A stretch of 64,000 nt of DNA from Saccharobesus litoralis (GCF_003063625.1 NZ_CP026604.1:4628065-4692064); one strand, 5' to 3'; counted from the first letter of the stretch, positions 16,108 through 25,347 are shown. The notes: generated by a model not told the origin, from the letters alone. Program-made: numbers and translations.

Positions 16108-17217
16108 ATGAAAAAAAATTTCAAAACTCGTTTAGCGAAAACTCGCAACCTAGTGTTAGGCTTATCAAGCGCAGCCTTGTTAATGGCTTGCTCAGCTAAC
16201 CCTAGCGATGTAAAACAAGATACCGACGATTTTAACTTATCTGGCGTGATGCAGCCTGTTGCCCAAGAAAACATCTTTTACGATAAAGAATTCTTTAACT
16301 GGGGTTCAAGCATGGTTAAAGGTGAAGACGGTAAATACCATTTGTTTTATGCGCAAATGCCTCGCAAACATGGCTTTTTTTCTTGGTTAACCGACGGTCG
16401 CGTATCTCGCGCCGTGTCAGATAGCCCAACAGGTCCTTGGAAACATGTTGAAGTAGTAATGGAAGGCCGTGGTGACGGCTACTGGGATCAATACACTGTG
16501 CATTGCCATAAAATTTATAAATTTGAAGGCAAGTACTACTTGTATTACATGTCGACTAATTCAGGTGATATGGACTTAACCCCAGAACAACTAGAAGAAG
16601 TGCGTCGCTCACGTTGGAAGCCAGATAATTTACGTGGCATGATGCGTTTAAATCAGCGTATTGGCGTCGCGGTTGCCGACAGTATTGAAGGCCCTTGGCA
16701 GCGTTTTGACAAACCGTTAATTGAACCTGAATTTCCTATTGCTAACATAGTCAACAACACGACGGTAACCCAGCGTCCTGACGGCGGTTATTTGATGGTT
16801 GTGCGTGGTGATCAACCCGACCAACCGAAAAACGAAATTATTCGTATGCAAGCGGTTTTATTAGCTGATCACCCCTTAGGGCCATGGAAAATGCAAGAAA
16901 AACCTGTGATCAAAGACTACAATTCTGAAGATCCTGAAGTGTGGTACGATGCTGAGCGTAAACGCTACTATTCGCTATACCATGCCTTTGGCTATATGGG
17001 AATGATCACCTCAGAAGACGGCTTAAATTGGCAACGAGCTAAACACTACAAGGTTTCAGATAAATCGTATAAAACGACTGAGGGTAAAACAGTTAAAGTG
17101 CATCGCTATGAGCGCCCAACGATTTACCATGAAAATGGTAAGCCGTTAGTGATGACAGCGGGTATTAAAATGCCAGACGGCGACACCCATTCACTGTTTA
17201 TTCCCTTAAAGCAATAA
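16108..17217 (+). CDS. GH43-like beta-propeller lipoprotein
   Basis: This is a 369-residue protein with a signal peptide ending in the lipobox LMAC (Cys28). The mature part has the repeated blade pattern of five-bladed beta-propeller glycosidases (GH43/GH32/GH117-like folds): WGSSMVKGEDGKYHLFYAQM, FEGKYYLYYMST, PDGGYLMVVRGD, DPEVWYDAERKRYYSLYHAF and ENGKPLVMTAG. Repeated SPTGPWK, SIEGPWQ and PLGPWKM motifs mark blade ends. It probably acts on a marine polysaccharide or oligosaccharide at the cell envelope. The exact family and substrate cannot be fixed by eye. It precedes a two-component system that may sense the same sugar. Confidence 0.8.
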   Translation: MKKNFKTRLAKTRNLVLGLSSAALLMACSANPSDVKQDTDDFNLSGVMQPVAQENIFYDKEFFNWGSSMVKGEDGKYHLFYAQMPRKHGFFSWLTDGRVSRAVSDSPTGPWKHVEVVMEGRGDGYWDQYTVHCHKIYKFEGKYYLYYMSTNSGDMDLTPEQLEEVRRSRWKPDNLRGMMRLNQRIGVAVADSIEGPWQRFDKPLIEPEFPIANIVNNTTVTQRPDGGYLMVVRGDQPDQPKNEIIRMQAVLLADHPLGPWKMQEKPVIKDYNSEDPEVWYDAERKRYYSLYHAFGYMGMITSEDGLNWQRAKHYKVSDKSYKTTEGKTVKVHRYERPTIYHENGKPLVMTAGIKMPDGDTHSLFIPLKQ

Positions 17218-17233
17218 CAGTAGCAATAACAGT
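17210..17233 (+). repeat. 12-bp tandem duplication over the stop codon
   Basis: AGCAATAACAGT occurs twice in direct succession (17210-17221 and 17222-17233). The first copy contains the TAA stop of the lipoprotein gene. Confidence 0.8.
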
Positions 17234-17280
17234 AAAAGCGTTATAAGTCGGTGATTTACGGTTAAGCACCTGTAGCCTTT

Positions 17281-17310
17281 ATCGAGTCATCATGTAATGG
17301 ATGACTCGAT
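17281..17310. promoter_or_regulatory. 11-bp perfect inverted repeat before the kinase gene
   Basis: ATCGAGTCATC (17281-17291) is complementary to GATGACTCGAT (17300-17310), with the loop ATGTAATG. Only two T follow, so it is a weak terminator at best. It could equally be an operator, 70 bases before the kinase start. Confidence 0.5.
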
Positions 17311-17380
17311 TTGCCAGCTTAATCGCTCACCTGCAAAATCAAGCTTATTACGAGCAAATTAAGATTAAAAAGGTAATACC

Positions 17381-19543
17381 ATGCTAGCGAAAAAGTTGTT
17401 CATTTTTGTTTTACTACTCGCTAGCTTGTATACCTATGCAACAGTTAATGTTAACGCTGAAAATGGAATTAGCCCAGATGTTGTACAACCTAATGCAATT
17501 GCTACTAACGTTGTCGCAGCTAACGCGGTTGATCCTAAAAATATTGACGAGTACCGACACCAGCAAGCGCAATCTAAATTAAATTTATCAAGCTGGCCCG
17601 TCACACGTATTAAACAATTAGAGCAACTGCGCGAACAATTAAAAGCCAATATCGCTCAGTTACCCCGTCACTGCCCTATTATTTCAGACAATCGTTTGGG
17701 CTATCATTCTTCTCTTACTTTAAACATCGACCACAGCGCACCGGTGGATCATCAAATCAATTTTACACTTGAGCGCGCTTATCCAATTCAATCCATCGCC
17801 TTGGTGCCGGCGTTTAATCCACTTCGTCCTTATGGTGGCTCCTACGCGTTTCCTAAGCGCTTTAAAGTAGAAGGTGAATCTACTGACACTAATAAATGGA
17901 TCGAAATCGTCAACTGGCTAGATAAAGACTTCCCTAACCCAGGTTCATACCCGGTGTTTTTTAACAGCATAGATCAATCCTTTAAGCGCATTAGAATTAG
18001 CGCCCCAAGTTTAATCGATGGCAAAAAACAACCTCATTTTGCCCTAGGGGAAGTATTTATCTGGGCGCATGATGAAAAAAATGGATTAATCGAAAACGTC
18101 GCGCGCGCCAATACAACCCAAATAGATACATCAAGCAGTTATAACCAAACCGCCAAATGGCACCCACATTTTTTAACTGATTTAGACACCGGTTTGGGCT
18201 TTCCCATTCAAGAACAAGAAGTGGATCGTCAAGATTTACTGATCGTCCCCAGCCAGCAAGATTTAGCATCACGCATTGAGTTTATTATTCGTTTAAACCG
18301 TCCTCGTGATATAAGCAGAATCGATTTTTGGCCTGCTAAGCCTAGGGGTAACATTATGTTGCCTGATTTTGGATTTCCGGAAAATATTCGCGTTGAAGTG
18401 GCCGACAATGCCGATTTTAAGCAAGCCAAGCTAATCAACCCTGATTCAAAAGGCGACAAATTTGGTACTTTGTTTACTGTCAGCTTAAAAGCCCAAACCT
18501 TACAATTTATTCGCATTACAATGGACCAATTGCAGCAGTTAAATGGTCAACGAATATTAGGATTAGGCGAAATCGCCGTATACGACGCCAAAGGCGAATT
18601 CGTTAGCAATAGTGAAATAGTTGCCAATGGTATCGCCTCGCCCTACCTGCAGCAATTAGACAGATTGTTAGACGGCTATAGTTGGGGACGACGCATTGTG
18701 GCAGAGCGTGATTGGATAATGGGCTTGGCTCAACGCCGCCCGCTAGATGAGCAACTTAAGTTAGTTAATAACGAGCTAACCTTGGCGCATGAGTATTGGG
18801 AATGGTTAGTTTCTCGCTTCATTATTGTCAGTATTGTTATTTCACTACTCATACTGGTTGGTGCATTTGTCTTACTACAACGTTCGCACCGCCAACATTT
18901 ACTAGTTAAACAAGGTAATAGGATCAACCGCGATTTACATGATGAAGTTGGCAGCAGTTTAGGCAGTATCACCCTGTTAGCTGACGAGTTAGCCAGTGCT
19001 AAAGTCAGCCCCGAAATCGCAGACGATCTAAACGACTTATCCCTTATGGCGAGAGAGGCTAATGCCTCTTTAAGAGAAGTTGTGTGGAACGGAGACGATA
19101 AATCGATTTTATTAAGTTCATTATTATCTTCATTAACTAACCGAGCTGAGCGTATTTTACGTGGTGTCGCCATAACGGTAATACAGCCCGAACAAGTGCC
19201 GAATATTAAAGTCTCTTTGGCTGTAAAACGCCACTTAACGCTGTTTTTCAAAGAGGTTATTCACAACTGTGCGCGTCATGCTAATGCCAGTCACCTGACA
19301 ATAAGCATCAATATTGATGCAACGACCTTGGCACTAGAGGTTAAAGATGATGGCTGTGGTTTTGAACCTCACCATGTAACCTCAGGCTGGGGATTAAATA
19401 ACTTAGTCGCTAGAGCCGAAGAAATGCAAGCCAAGGTAGCGATCCAATCCGTTCCCCATCAGGGAACCTGTATTAGATTACAGATAGCACTCAGCCAGCT
19501 GTCGCAAGAACCTGAACACGGCTATCAGACGTCAAACGAGTAG
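17381..19543 (+). CDS. Sensor histidine kinase with galactose-binding-like sensor regions
   Basis: This is a 720-residue inner-membrane kinase. An N-terminal signal or anchor (about 5-25) is followed by a large periplasmic part. Its two segments, about 100-230 and 255-402, have the F5/8C (discoidin) galactose-binding-like pattern: ERAYPIQSIALVPAFNP ... FKRIRISAP ... GEVFIW, repeated as LNRPRDISRIDFWPA ... LQFIRITMD ... GEIAVYD. A membrane span lies at about 478-499. The HisKA_3 helix has the phospho-acceptor His520 in NRDLHDEVGSSLG. The ATPase domain shows EVIHNCARHA (N box), DDGCGF and GWGLNN. This is NarL-class architecture. It probably senses a saccharide. The response regulator follows nine bases later. 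Confidence 0.9.
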   Translation: MLAKKLFIFVLLLASLYTYATVNVNAENGISPDVVQPNAIATNVVAANAVDPKNIDEYRHQQAQSKLNLSSWPVTRIKQLEQLREQLKANIAQLPRHCPIISDNRLGYHSSLTLNIDHSAPVDHQINFTLERAYPIQSIALVPAFNPLRPYGGSYAFPKRFKVEGESTDTNKWIEIVNWLDKDFPNPGSYPVFFNSIDQSFKRIRISAPSLIDGKKQPHFALGEVFIWAHDEKNGLIENVARANTTQIDTSSSYNQTAKWHPHFLTDLDTGLGFPIQEQEVDRQDLLIVPSQQDLASRIEFIIRLNRPRDISRIDFWPAKPRGNIMLPDFGFPENIRVEVADNADFKQAKLINPDSKGDKFGTLFTVSLKAQTLQFIRITMDQLQQLNGQRILGLGEIAVYDAKGEFVSNSEIVANGIASPYLQQLDRLLDGYSWGRRIVAERDWIMGLAQRRPLDEQLKLVNNELTLAHEYWEWLVSRFIIVSIVISLLILVGAFVLLQRSHRQHLLVKQGNRINRDLHDEVGSSLGSITLLADELASAKVSPEIADDLNDLSLMAREANASLREVVWNGDDKSILLSSLLSSLTNRAERILRGVAITVIQPEQVPNIKVSLAVKRHLTLFFKEVIHNCARHANASHLTISINIDATTLALEVKDDGCGFEPHHVTSGWGLNNLVARAEEMQAKVAIQSVPHQGTCIRLQIALSQLSQEPEHGYQTSNE

Positions 19544-19552
19544 AGGTTTTTT

Positions 19553-20197
19553 ATGACACCAATTAACGTATGGATTGTAGAAGATGACGCGACTTATAGA
19601 CGTACCTTAGAGCGCGTTTTAAGTCGCGCAGACGCTATAAATTCTTGCCGTGCTTTTCCATCCTGTATTGAATTTTTCACGACGTTAGATGACGAGCCTG
19701 CCACTCGACCGGACTTGATCCTGATGGATTTAGGTTTACCTAGAATGGGCGGGGTTGAAGGCATTAAAAAACTGAGCGAAATAGCACCCGACATTATCGT
19801 GGTTGTATTAACGGTATTTAGTGAAAAAGGCAAAGTACTAGAAGCGTTAGAAGCCGGTGCAGCTGGCTACTTGTTAAAATCGGCCAGTGGCCCTGAAATT
19901 GTCAAGGGCTTACAAGAAGTCATAAAAGGCGGCTCGGTGCTCAGCCCAGAAATAGCCAAAGTGGTACTCGATAATATTCAAAAGCCTGTGACTAGCGAAG
20001 ATTATAAATTAGCCACGCGAGAAATAGAGGTATTAGAAAAATTATCCTTGGGGCAAAGTGTTAAAGAAATTTCCCGCAGTTTAGCCATTTCACAAAGTAC
20101 GGTTTCAACTTATTTAGCCAGAATATACGCTAAGCTAGAAGTGCAGTCTCAATCTGGCGCGGTGGCTAAGGCGTTACGCAGTGGCATTATAAAGTAA
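19553..20197 (+). CDS. NarL/FixJ-type response regulator
   Basis: This is a 214-residue cytosolic transcription factor, the partner of the kinase just upstream (nine-base gap). The receiver domain (about 4-120) has the acidic pocket Glu10-Asp11-Asp12, the phospho-acceptor Asp59 in ILMDLGLP, Thr87 and Lys109. The C-terminal LuxR-type helix-turn-helix (about 150-210) contains TREIEVLEKLSLGQSVKEI and SQSTVSTYLARIYAKLEV. Likely targets are the neighbouring GH-like lipoprotein, SDR and transporter genes. A MITE-like element begins one base after its stop. Confidence 0.92.
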   Translation: MTPINVWIVEDDATYRRTLERVLSRADAINSCRAFPSCIEFFTTLDDEPATRPDLILMDLGLPRMGGVEGIKKLSEIAPDIIVVVLTVFSEKGKVLEALEAGAAGYLLKSASGPEIVKGLQEVIKGGSVLSPEIAKVVLDNIQKPVTSEDYKLATREIEVLEKLSLGQSVKEISRSLAISQSTVSTYLARIYAKLEVQSQSGAVAKALRSGIIK

Positions 20198-20198
20198 C

Positions 20199-20665
20199 TA
20201 TAGTCTTCTCGCTCAGGCTTTATGGTTCATTGTCTGCACTTACTCTCGACTTTGCTTACATGGATGTAAGTCTGCCTCTTCTACACAAGTTTCAGAAGCG
20301 CTTTTTTCGGTCAATGAGGGTGAAGTTTTATCACCGAGGCTTAGGAAAATACACTCGTCATCCTCGCGCATGCGGGGATCCAGCGACTTTTGTTGGATAA
20401 ACATAGTCTAGTTTAAGCAAAAGACACTGGGTTCCTGCCTGCATGGATGCAGGTACTTAGCGATAGCATGGATGCGATAGCTGTGCATACGCAGGAAAGA
20501 CGGTACTTTTTTAACCACTAAATACTACCTACTAACCCGCATTTTTCTTCGACTTTAGGTTAACTTGAGATAATTAACATTTGTGTAGAAGAGACAGGGG
20601 TATAGGTACTTAGGTTTCGTCTGGAACTAGAAACCTGCCCCTAAAACCTGATCGCTTTGACTATA
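20199..20665 (-). mobile_element. MITE-like element, copy C (subfamily 2), interrupted
   Basis: The outer ends TATAGTCTTCTCGCTCAGG (20199) and CCTGATCGCTTTGACTATA (to 20665) match the other copies in reverse orientation. Without the inserted 20272-20597 segment and its duplicated flank, the remaining 131 bp align over the whole length with copy D at 33124-33253. The core has GGTTT/AAACC and CTTAC/GTAAG hairpins rather than those of copies A, B and E. It starts one base after the response-regulator stop. Confidence 0.85.
20272..20597. mobile_element. Nested element with IS50/Tn5-like ends
   Basis: This 326-bp insertion in copy C starts CTGCCTCTTCTACACAAGT and ends, read inward on the other strand, CTGTCTCTTCTACACAAAT. 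The IS50 outer end is CTGACTCTTATACACAAGT, so the match is close. It is flanked by GGATGTAAGT (20262-20271) and GGGTATAGGT (20598-20607), a 10-bp direct repeat with three A/G transitions, which suggests an old target duplication. It has no transposase and is too short to be autonomous. The interior includes REP-like GC-rich stretches such as CGCGCATGCGGGGATCC. Confidence 0.75.
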
Positions 20666-20725
20666 ACACTTTTATAATTAATGGCATTCCCAACCACTAC
20701 AACCTAAAGAACAATATTGCTGGCA

Positions 20726-20757
20726 ATAAAAAACCCGCTATTAAGCGGGTTTTTTGT
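20726..20757 (-). terminator. Bidirectional terminator
   Basis: AAAACCCGCT (20730-20739) pairs with AGCGGGTTTT (20744-20753) around ATTA, with A and T runs on the two flanks. It terminates the small minus-strand gene at 20796-20933 and may serve the plus strand as well. Confidence 0.85.
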
Positions 20758-20795
20758 AGATCCATGATTCATAAATCTATTAATCTGTTAATCTG

Positions 20796-20933
20796 TTAAG
20801 CGTCTTTTTTTTCAACAATTGTTGGCTCTTCATTGAGCTCGGCTGTCGCAGTGTTAAAAAAAGCTGAAACAGCCATAACAACTACTGCAATAGCAACAAC
20901 CGTTAAGTTTATACCCTGTGAGGCCTTATTCAT
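20796..20933 (-). CDS. Small single-span membrane peptide, 45 residues
   Basis: A 45-codon frame runs from ATG (20931-20933) to TAA (20796-20798). It encodes a short basic N-terminus (MNKASQG), one hydrophobic span (INLTVVAIAVVVMAVSAFF) and an acidic-then-basic tail ending EKKDA. A strong terminator follows 40 bases later, which supports expression. The ribosome site is weak (TTGG). I recognise no family. It could be a small membrane protein or a cleaved peptide. Confidence 0.5.
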   Translation of the reverse strand: MNKASQGINLTVVAIAVVVMAVSAFFNTATAELNEEPTIVEKKDA

Positions 20934-21190
20934 GGGTCATTACCAACTTTTAGATTTTGTTATTGTTTTTATCAATTACACCACTTACCGGTAAATGACT
21001 GAAAGTTAATTACCAACATGCGATTGCACAATAATAGAGCGATTTTTAATCGATAACAAGCACAATATTTATAAATTGCAAAAAAATTAACGAGTTATCT
21101 TTCCTTGAATAAACTCGATATACTTTCGACTAAATAAAGGTGTAATAAGTTCACCATAAAATGAATTTTTTACGACAAAAAGGTAAGAAA

Positions 21191-22495
21191 ATGTCAAAAA
21201 GTCGTAGGTTAATTTGCTTAATCGGCCTATTTCTATTAACCAGTTGTGGCAACATAAACTCTTCACATTCGGTTAATAAAGCACCAAAAAATATCATATT
21301 AATTATTGGTGACGGCATGGGGCCAACTCACATAAGTGCTTATCGTTACCTAACCGAACATAAGTCAGGTAGCACCCAAACGGTATTTGATAAATTCAAA
21401 CTCGGCACAGCATCCACTTTTCCCGCCGACAATACCTTAGTTACCGATTCCGCAGCAGCGGCAACCGCTTTAGCGACAGGCATAAAAACTTACAATGGTG
21501 CCATTGCAGTAGACAAGCAACAGAACCATTTAACAACCTTATTTGAAATCGCTAAACAGCACAACAAACAAACTGGCTTAGCCGTTACCTCTGATATTGC
21601 GCATGCCACCCCCGCCAGTTTTTACTCGCATCAACAACGGCGCAAACAAAAAAATGAAATTGCCAATTGGCTAGTCGATAATCAAACCTCAAAACAACCT
21701 ATCGTTGATGTGATTTTAGGTGGTGGTAAATTTTTTATGAAACGCAGCGACCGAGATTTGATCGCTGAATTACAAGCCAAAGGTTATAGCTATACAGATA
21801 ACATGGCGCAATTAGCGCAATTAACCAAACCGGCATTAGGTATTTTTCATTCGATTGGCTTTCCCAGTGCACTAGATTCCGATACGCAGCGCTTAAGTCA
21901 AATGACAGATACCGCACTTAATTTACTCAAAAATAGCGAACAAGGGTTCGTATTGTTAGTTGAAGGTAGCCAAATTGACTGGTGTGGTCATCAAAACGAT
22001 ATTGCCTGTCTACTGGCTGAAATGGCAGATTTTGCCAATGCAATCGATACGGCGTATCAATTTGCCAGTCAACGCGACGATACGCTCATTGTCATTACAG
22101 CGGATCATGAAACCGGCGGTTTAGCATTGGCTTCACAAGGAAAATACCTTTGGAAAGTCGATGAGGTGGCTAAAATTAGCATGACAACAAAAACGATGGC
22201 CGCAAAAGTGAAACAAGGAAACGATTTAGCCACGCTATTATCTCAGCACACCCCTTTTACCTATAGCGAACAAGAAATAGCTCAAGCGCAAAGCTACTCC
22301 CATTTGGCAACCGAACCCTTTGCTTTACACATTACTAAATTGATCAACAAAAAGTCCAATACGGGTTTTTCAACCACAGGCCACAGCGCAACCGATGTGC
22401 AAGTGTTCAGTTACGGTACTGGCTCTGAGCATTTTACAGGATTTATGGATAACACAGATATTGCTAAAAAGTTGATCCAGTTCGTTAAGCAGTAA
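21191..22495 (+). CDS. Alkaline phosphatase lipoprotein
   Basis: This is a 434-residue member of the alkaline phosphatase superfamily (PhoA type). The signal peptide ends in the lipobox LTSC (Cys19). The metal/nucleophile motifs are visible: IGDGMG with Asp41, VTDSAAAATALATG with the catalytic Ser87, and later ITADHETGG and TTGHSATDV with metal-binding histidines. It releases phosphate from organic monoesters in the periplasm or at the surface. I placed the start at the ATG with AAGG eight bases upstream, 30 bases after an earlier in-frame ATG. No clear Pho box was seen upstream. Confidence 0.9.
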   Translation: MSKSRRLICLIGLFLLTSCGNINSSHSVNKAPKNIILIIGDGMGPTHISAYRYLTEHKSGSTQTVFDKFKLGTASTFPADNTLVTDSAAAATALATGIKTYNGAIAVDKQQNHLTTLFEIAKQHNKQTGLAVTSDIAHATPASFYSHQQRRKQKNEIANWLVDNQTSKQPIVDVILGGGKFFMKRSDRDLIAELQAKGYSYTDNMAQLAQLTKPALGIFHSIGFPSALDSDTQRLSQMTDTALNLLKNSEQGFVLLVEGSQIDWCGHQNDIACLLAEMADFANAIDTAYQFASQRDDTLIVITADHETGGLALASQGKYLWKVDEVAKISMTTKTMAAKVKQGNDLATLLSQHTPFTYSEQEIAQAQSYSHLATEPFALHITKLINKKSNTGFSTTGHSATDVQVFSYGTGSEHFTGFMDNTDIAKKLIQFVKQ

Positions 22496-22542
22496 ACGAA
22501 AATAGCATAGGGTAAGGGGCATGTTAGCGTCAGGAGCGCACT

Positions 22543-25347
22543 ATGTGGTTTCGTACCCTACTTTCAGCCAAATCGATTGCCGTTATCGGTGCATCTAATG
22601 ATCCGCAACATAGCGGCTATCATGTTTTATATAATATTAGAGAATACGGCTTTAAAGGTGTGGTTTATCCCATTAACCCCAACTTCAAAGTTGTTCAAAC
22701 CATGGCTTGCTTTGCTAATTTATCAAACTTACCAAGCTCGCCTGACATCGCCATTATCTGCAACGACCATCAAGCACAAGAACAGCAAAACCTAAATACC
22801 ACCTTAACCCAACTCGACAAGATGGCCTGTTCTCTTGCCATAATCACTCATAATCCCCCGCATGATATTAGCCCAAATGTCAGCCCTAATAACAGCTCCA
22901 ATGTCAGTAATGAGTTCAAGGTTACACCTAAGTTAAGTGCTAATAGCAAATCTGCAAAAGGCTTTCAAAATCTTAGAATACTCGGTCCTTGTAGTACAGG
23001 TTGGTTAGCGCCATGGCAACGTCTCAATCTTGGTTTCGCGCCAAACTCAATTAAAGTTGGTAATATTGCGGTGATCAGTCAATCTAACTCCATTTCGAGT
23101 GGCTTATTAGATTGGGCAGTCAATCGGCAGATCGGTTTCTCCCATTTTATCAATTTAGGGCAAAGCTGTGATTTAAGCCTAAGTGAAGTGCTAGCGCATT
23201 TAAGTCAAGATAGTAAAACCCAAACCATTCTGCTGTGTTTACGTTCAATTGACAATGGCCGCAAATTTATGTCGGCTGCTCGTACTGCTGCATTTGCTAA
23301 ACCCGTGTTAGTGCTAAAAACACGCGCAATGCAAGCTCAACCAATCTCCTATAACACGATACACAATGTCCACCCTGATAATTCAAATGTTGATCCATTA
23401 GCCTTTGACGCAGCAGTGAAACGCGCAGGCATGCTGTCGTTTAATAACTTACAAGCGTTATTAACTTACGCAGAAAGACTTGCTCATGGTAAGCGCCCAT
23501 CACTTCAAGCACATGGTCAACAACACAATAAGCCATTACTCATCATTAGCAACGGCTGGGGTGTTGCCGAACTAGCGATGACGGCGCTGAATCAACAACA
23601 CCCACAATATGAAAAATCAGGCTTAGCCGATTTAAATAGCCCTTTAACTCAATCATTGGCCAATCACCCCAGCATACGCTTAGCCTCTAATCCAATTATA
23701 TTAAAGGCCGCTACACAACCCAAAGACTATATATCTCTGCTCAAAGAAATACATAGCTTGCAACCTCAAGCGACAGTGTTACTGATCCACAGTCCTCAAT
23801 ACCAAGTTAACAACCAAGTATTAGCCCAAGCCGTAGCCGATTGGTTTGTATCTAGCAAAGGCAAAGCAAACTTAATGGTGAACTGGCTAGGTGAAACCTC
23901 TAATTTGGCTTGTCGAACGATTTTTGCGAATGCCAATATTAGCGCCTTTCGTACGCCTGAAAATGCTGTTAGCGCTTTTATGCAAATGCAAAGCTATATT
24001 GAAAACCAAGTCATGTTGCAACAGACACCAGAAGCGATACCAACAGATATTCAATATGAGCCAAACAAAGCTGAAAAAATACTCACGCAAGCTTGGCAAC
24101 AAAATAAAACGAATAACGCTTTAAACCCTTTGGATTGCTCAGCCATGCTGGCTTGTTACGGAATGCAATCCGTTCCTTGTTTATTCGCAGACACCATTAT
24201 CAACGCGGCTGATAAAGCCGAAGCTCTGGGCTACCCTGTCGCGTTAAAAGTGAATAATCCACAAAGTATGCCCTATAAAGCGCAATACGGCGGTGTACAA
24301 CTCGATTTACAAAACGCAATGCAAGTGATAAATGCTGGCGAAAAGATGATGCAACAATTACAAGCCCACCCAACAAAAAACACCACAGAACATGGCTTTA
24401 TTGTGCAAAAAATGTTGAACCGCGTAAGCAGTCATGAAATTCGCATCTTAGTTAAACGCGATAACACATTGGGTAGTGTAATTTATCTAGGACAAGGAGC
24501 ATACGAATGGCAACTGCACCGAGATGCAATAGCCGCTTTGCCACCTTTAAATAGCGCCCTAGCCCATAACTTTATTAACCAAGCGTTTGAGCAAGGTAAG
24601 CTACGTGATCACCACAGCGTTTATCCTATAGATAGGCACAGTTTAGCTTTGTTTTTATGTCAGTTGAGTCAATTTATTATTGACCAACCTTCAATCACTA
24701 CACTAGATATAAACCCTCTAGTCGCGGACAAATCCGCCATGTTAGTGCTCGACGTAAATATACAAATCAACGAACCGAAACTCGATAATCAGCAACACGC
24801 ACATTTAGCGATACAACCTTACCCTAGCCAATGGCAAAGGAAAATTAAACTACCCAATCAGCAAGACATTATTATCCGGCCGATTAGAGCCGAAGATGAG
24901 CCGGCTCATCGCATTTTCGATCAACACATGAGCAACGAGGATAGGTATAAACGTTACTTTGGCAATATCCCTAAACTGGATCATTTTGCTTTAGCACGCT
25001 TGACGCAACTCGACTATGACCAAGAAATAGCCTTTATTGCGACTACCAATACACCCGCTAATCCAACAACGTTAGGTGTAGTACGCGCGCAATTTGCCAA
25101 TGACAATGCCACAAATAAATCAATGGCTGAATTTGCCATTGTCATTCAGCAGAACTTTCAAGGCCTTGGATTAAGCAAATCTTTAATGCAACTATTGATT
25201 GATTATTGCCAATCTAAACAGATCAAAACACTAAAAGGCGTCACCATGTTAGACAACCATCAGATGGCAGGATTAGCAAAATCAATGGGCTTTACTGTAA
25301 CCAGAGACTTCGACGCTGGCGAAATCTCTATGGTCCTGATGCTTTAA
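22543..25347 (+). CDS. Pat-type protein lysine acetyltransferase (acyl-CoA synthetase-like/GNAT)
   Basis: This is a 934-residue cytosolic protein with the order CoA-binding domain (VIGASNDPQHSGYHVLYNI near 15), succinyl-CoA-ligase-like domain (about 150-480), ATP-grasp domain (about 510-745) and a C-terminal GNAT domain (about 775-930, with VIQQNFQGLGLSKSLMQLL as the acetyl-CoA-binding loop). This is the layout of bacterial Pat/YfiQ (PatZ), which acetylates lysines of metabolic enzymes such as acetyl-CoA synthetase. The ligase part is normally inactive in this group. An Asn/Ser/Pro-rich insert at about 108-142 makes it slightly longer than E. coli PatZ. Confidence 0.88.
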   Translation: MWFRTLLSAKSIAVIGASNDPQHSGYHVLYNIREYGFKGVVYPINPNFKVVQTMACFANLSNLPSSPDIAIICNDHQAQEQQNLNTTLTQLDKMACSLAIITHNPPHDISPNVSPNNSSNVSNEFKVTPKLSANSKSAKGFQNLRILGPCSTGWLAPWQRLNLGFAPNSIKVGNIAVISQSNSISSGLLDWAVNRQIGFSHFINLGQSCDLSLSEVLAHLSQDSKTQTILLCLRSIDNGRKFMSAARTAAFAKPVLVLKTRAMQAQPISYNTIHNVHPDNSNVDPLAFDAAVKRAGMLSFNNLQALLTYAERLAHGKRPSLQAHGQQHNKPLLIISNGWGVAELAMTALNQQHPQYEKSGLADLNSPLTQSLANHPSIRLASNPIILKAATQPKDYISLLKEIHSLQPQATVLLIHSPQYQVNNQVLAQAVADWFVSSKGKANLMVNWLGETSNLACRTIFANANISAFRTPENAVSAFMQMQSYIENQVMLQQTPEAIPTDIQYEPNKAEKILTQAWQQNKTNNALNPLDCSAMLACYGMQSVPCLFADTIINAADKAEALGYPVALKVNNPQSMPYKAQYGGVQLDLQNAMQVINAGEKMMQQLQAHPTKNTTEHGFIVQKMLNRVSSHEIRILVKRDNTLGSVIYLGQGAYEWQLHRDAIAALPPLNSALAHNFINQAFEQGKLRDHHSVYPIDRHSLALFLCQLSQFIIDQPSITTLDINPLVADKSAMLVLDVNIQINEPKLDNQQHAHLAIQPYPSQWQRKIKLPNQQDIIIRPIRAEDEPAHRIFDQHMSNEDRYKRYFGNIPKLDHFALARLTQLDYDQEIAFIATTNTPANPTTLGVVRAQFANDNATNKSMAEFAIVIQQNFQGLGLSKSLMQLLIDYCQSKQIKTLKGVTMLDNHQMAGLAKSMGFTVTRDFDAGEISMVLML

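Noticed and set aside
20300-20520. CRISPR-like or tandem repeats in the nested insertion
   Set aside because: The GC-rich words CGCGCATGCGGGG and CATGGATGC recur only irregularly; spacing is not constant and no spacer-repeat pattern exists.
21060-21190. Pho box upstream of the alkaline phosphatase gene
   Set aside because: No repeated CTGTCAT-type heptamers were found in this stretch.
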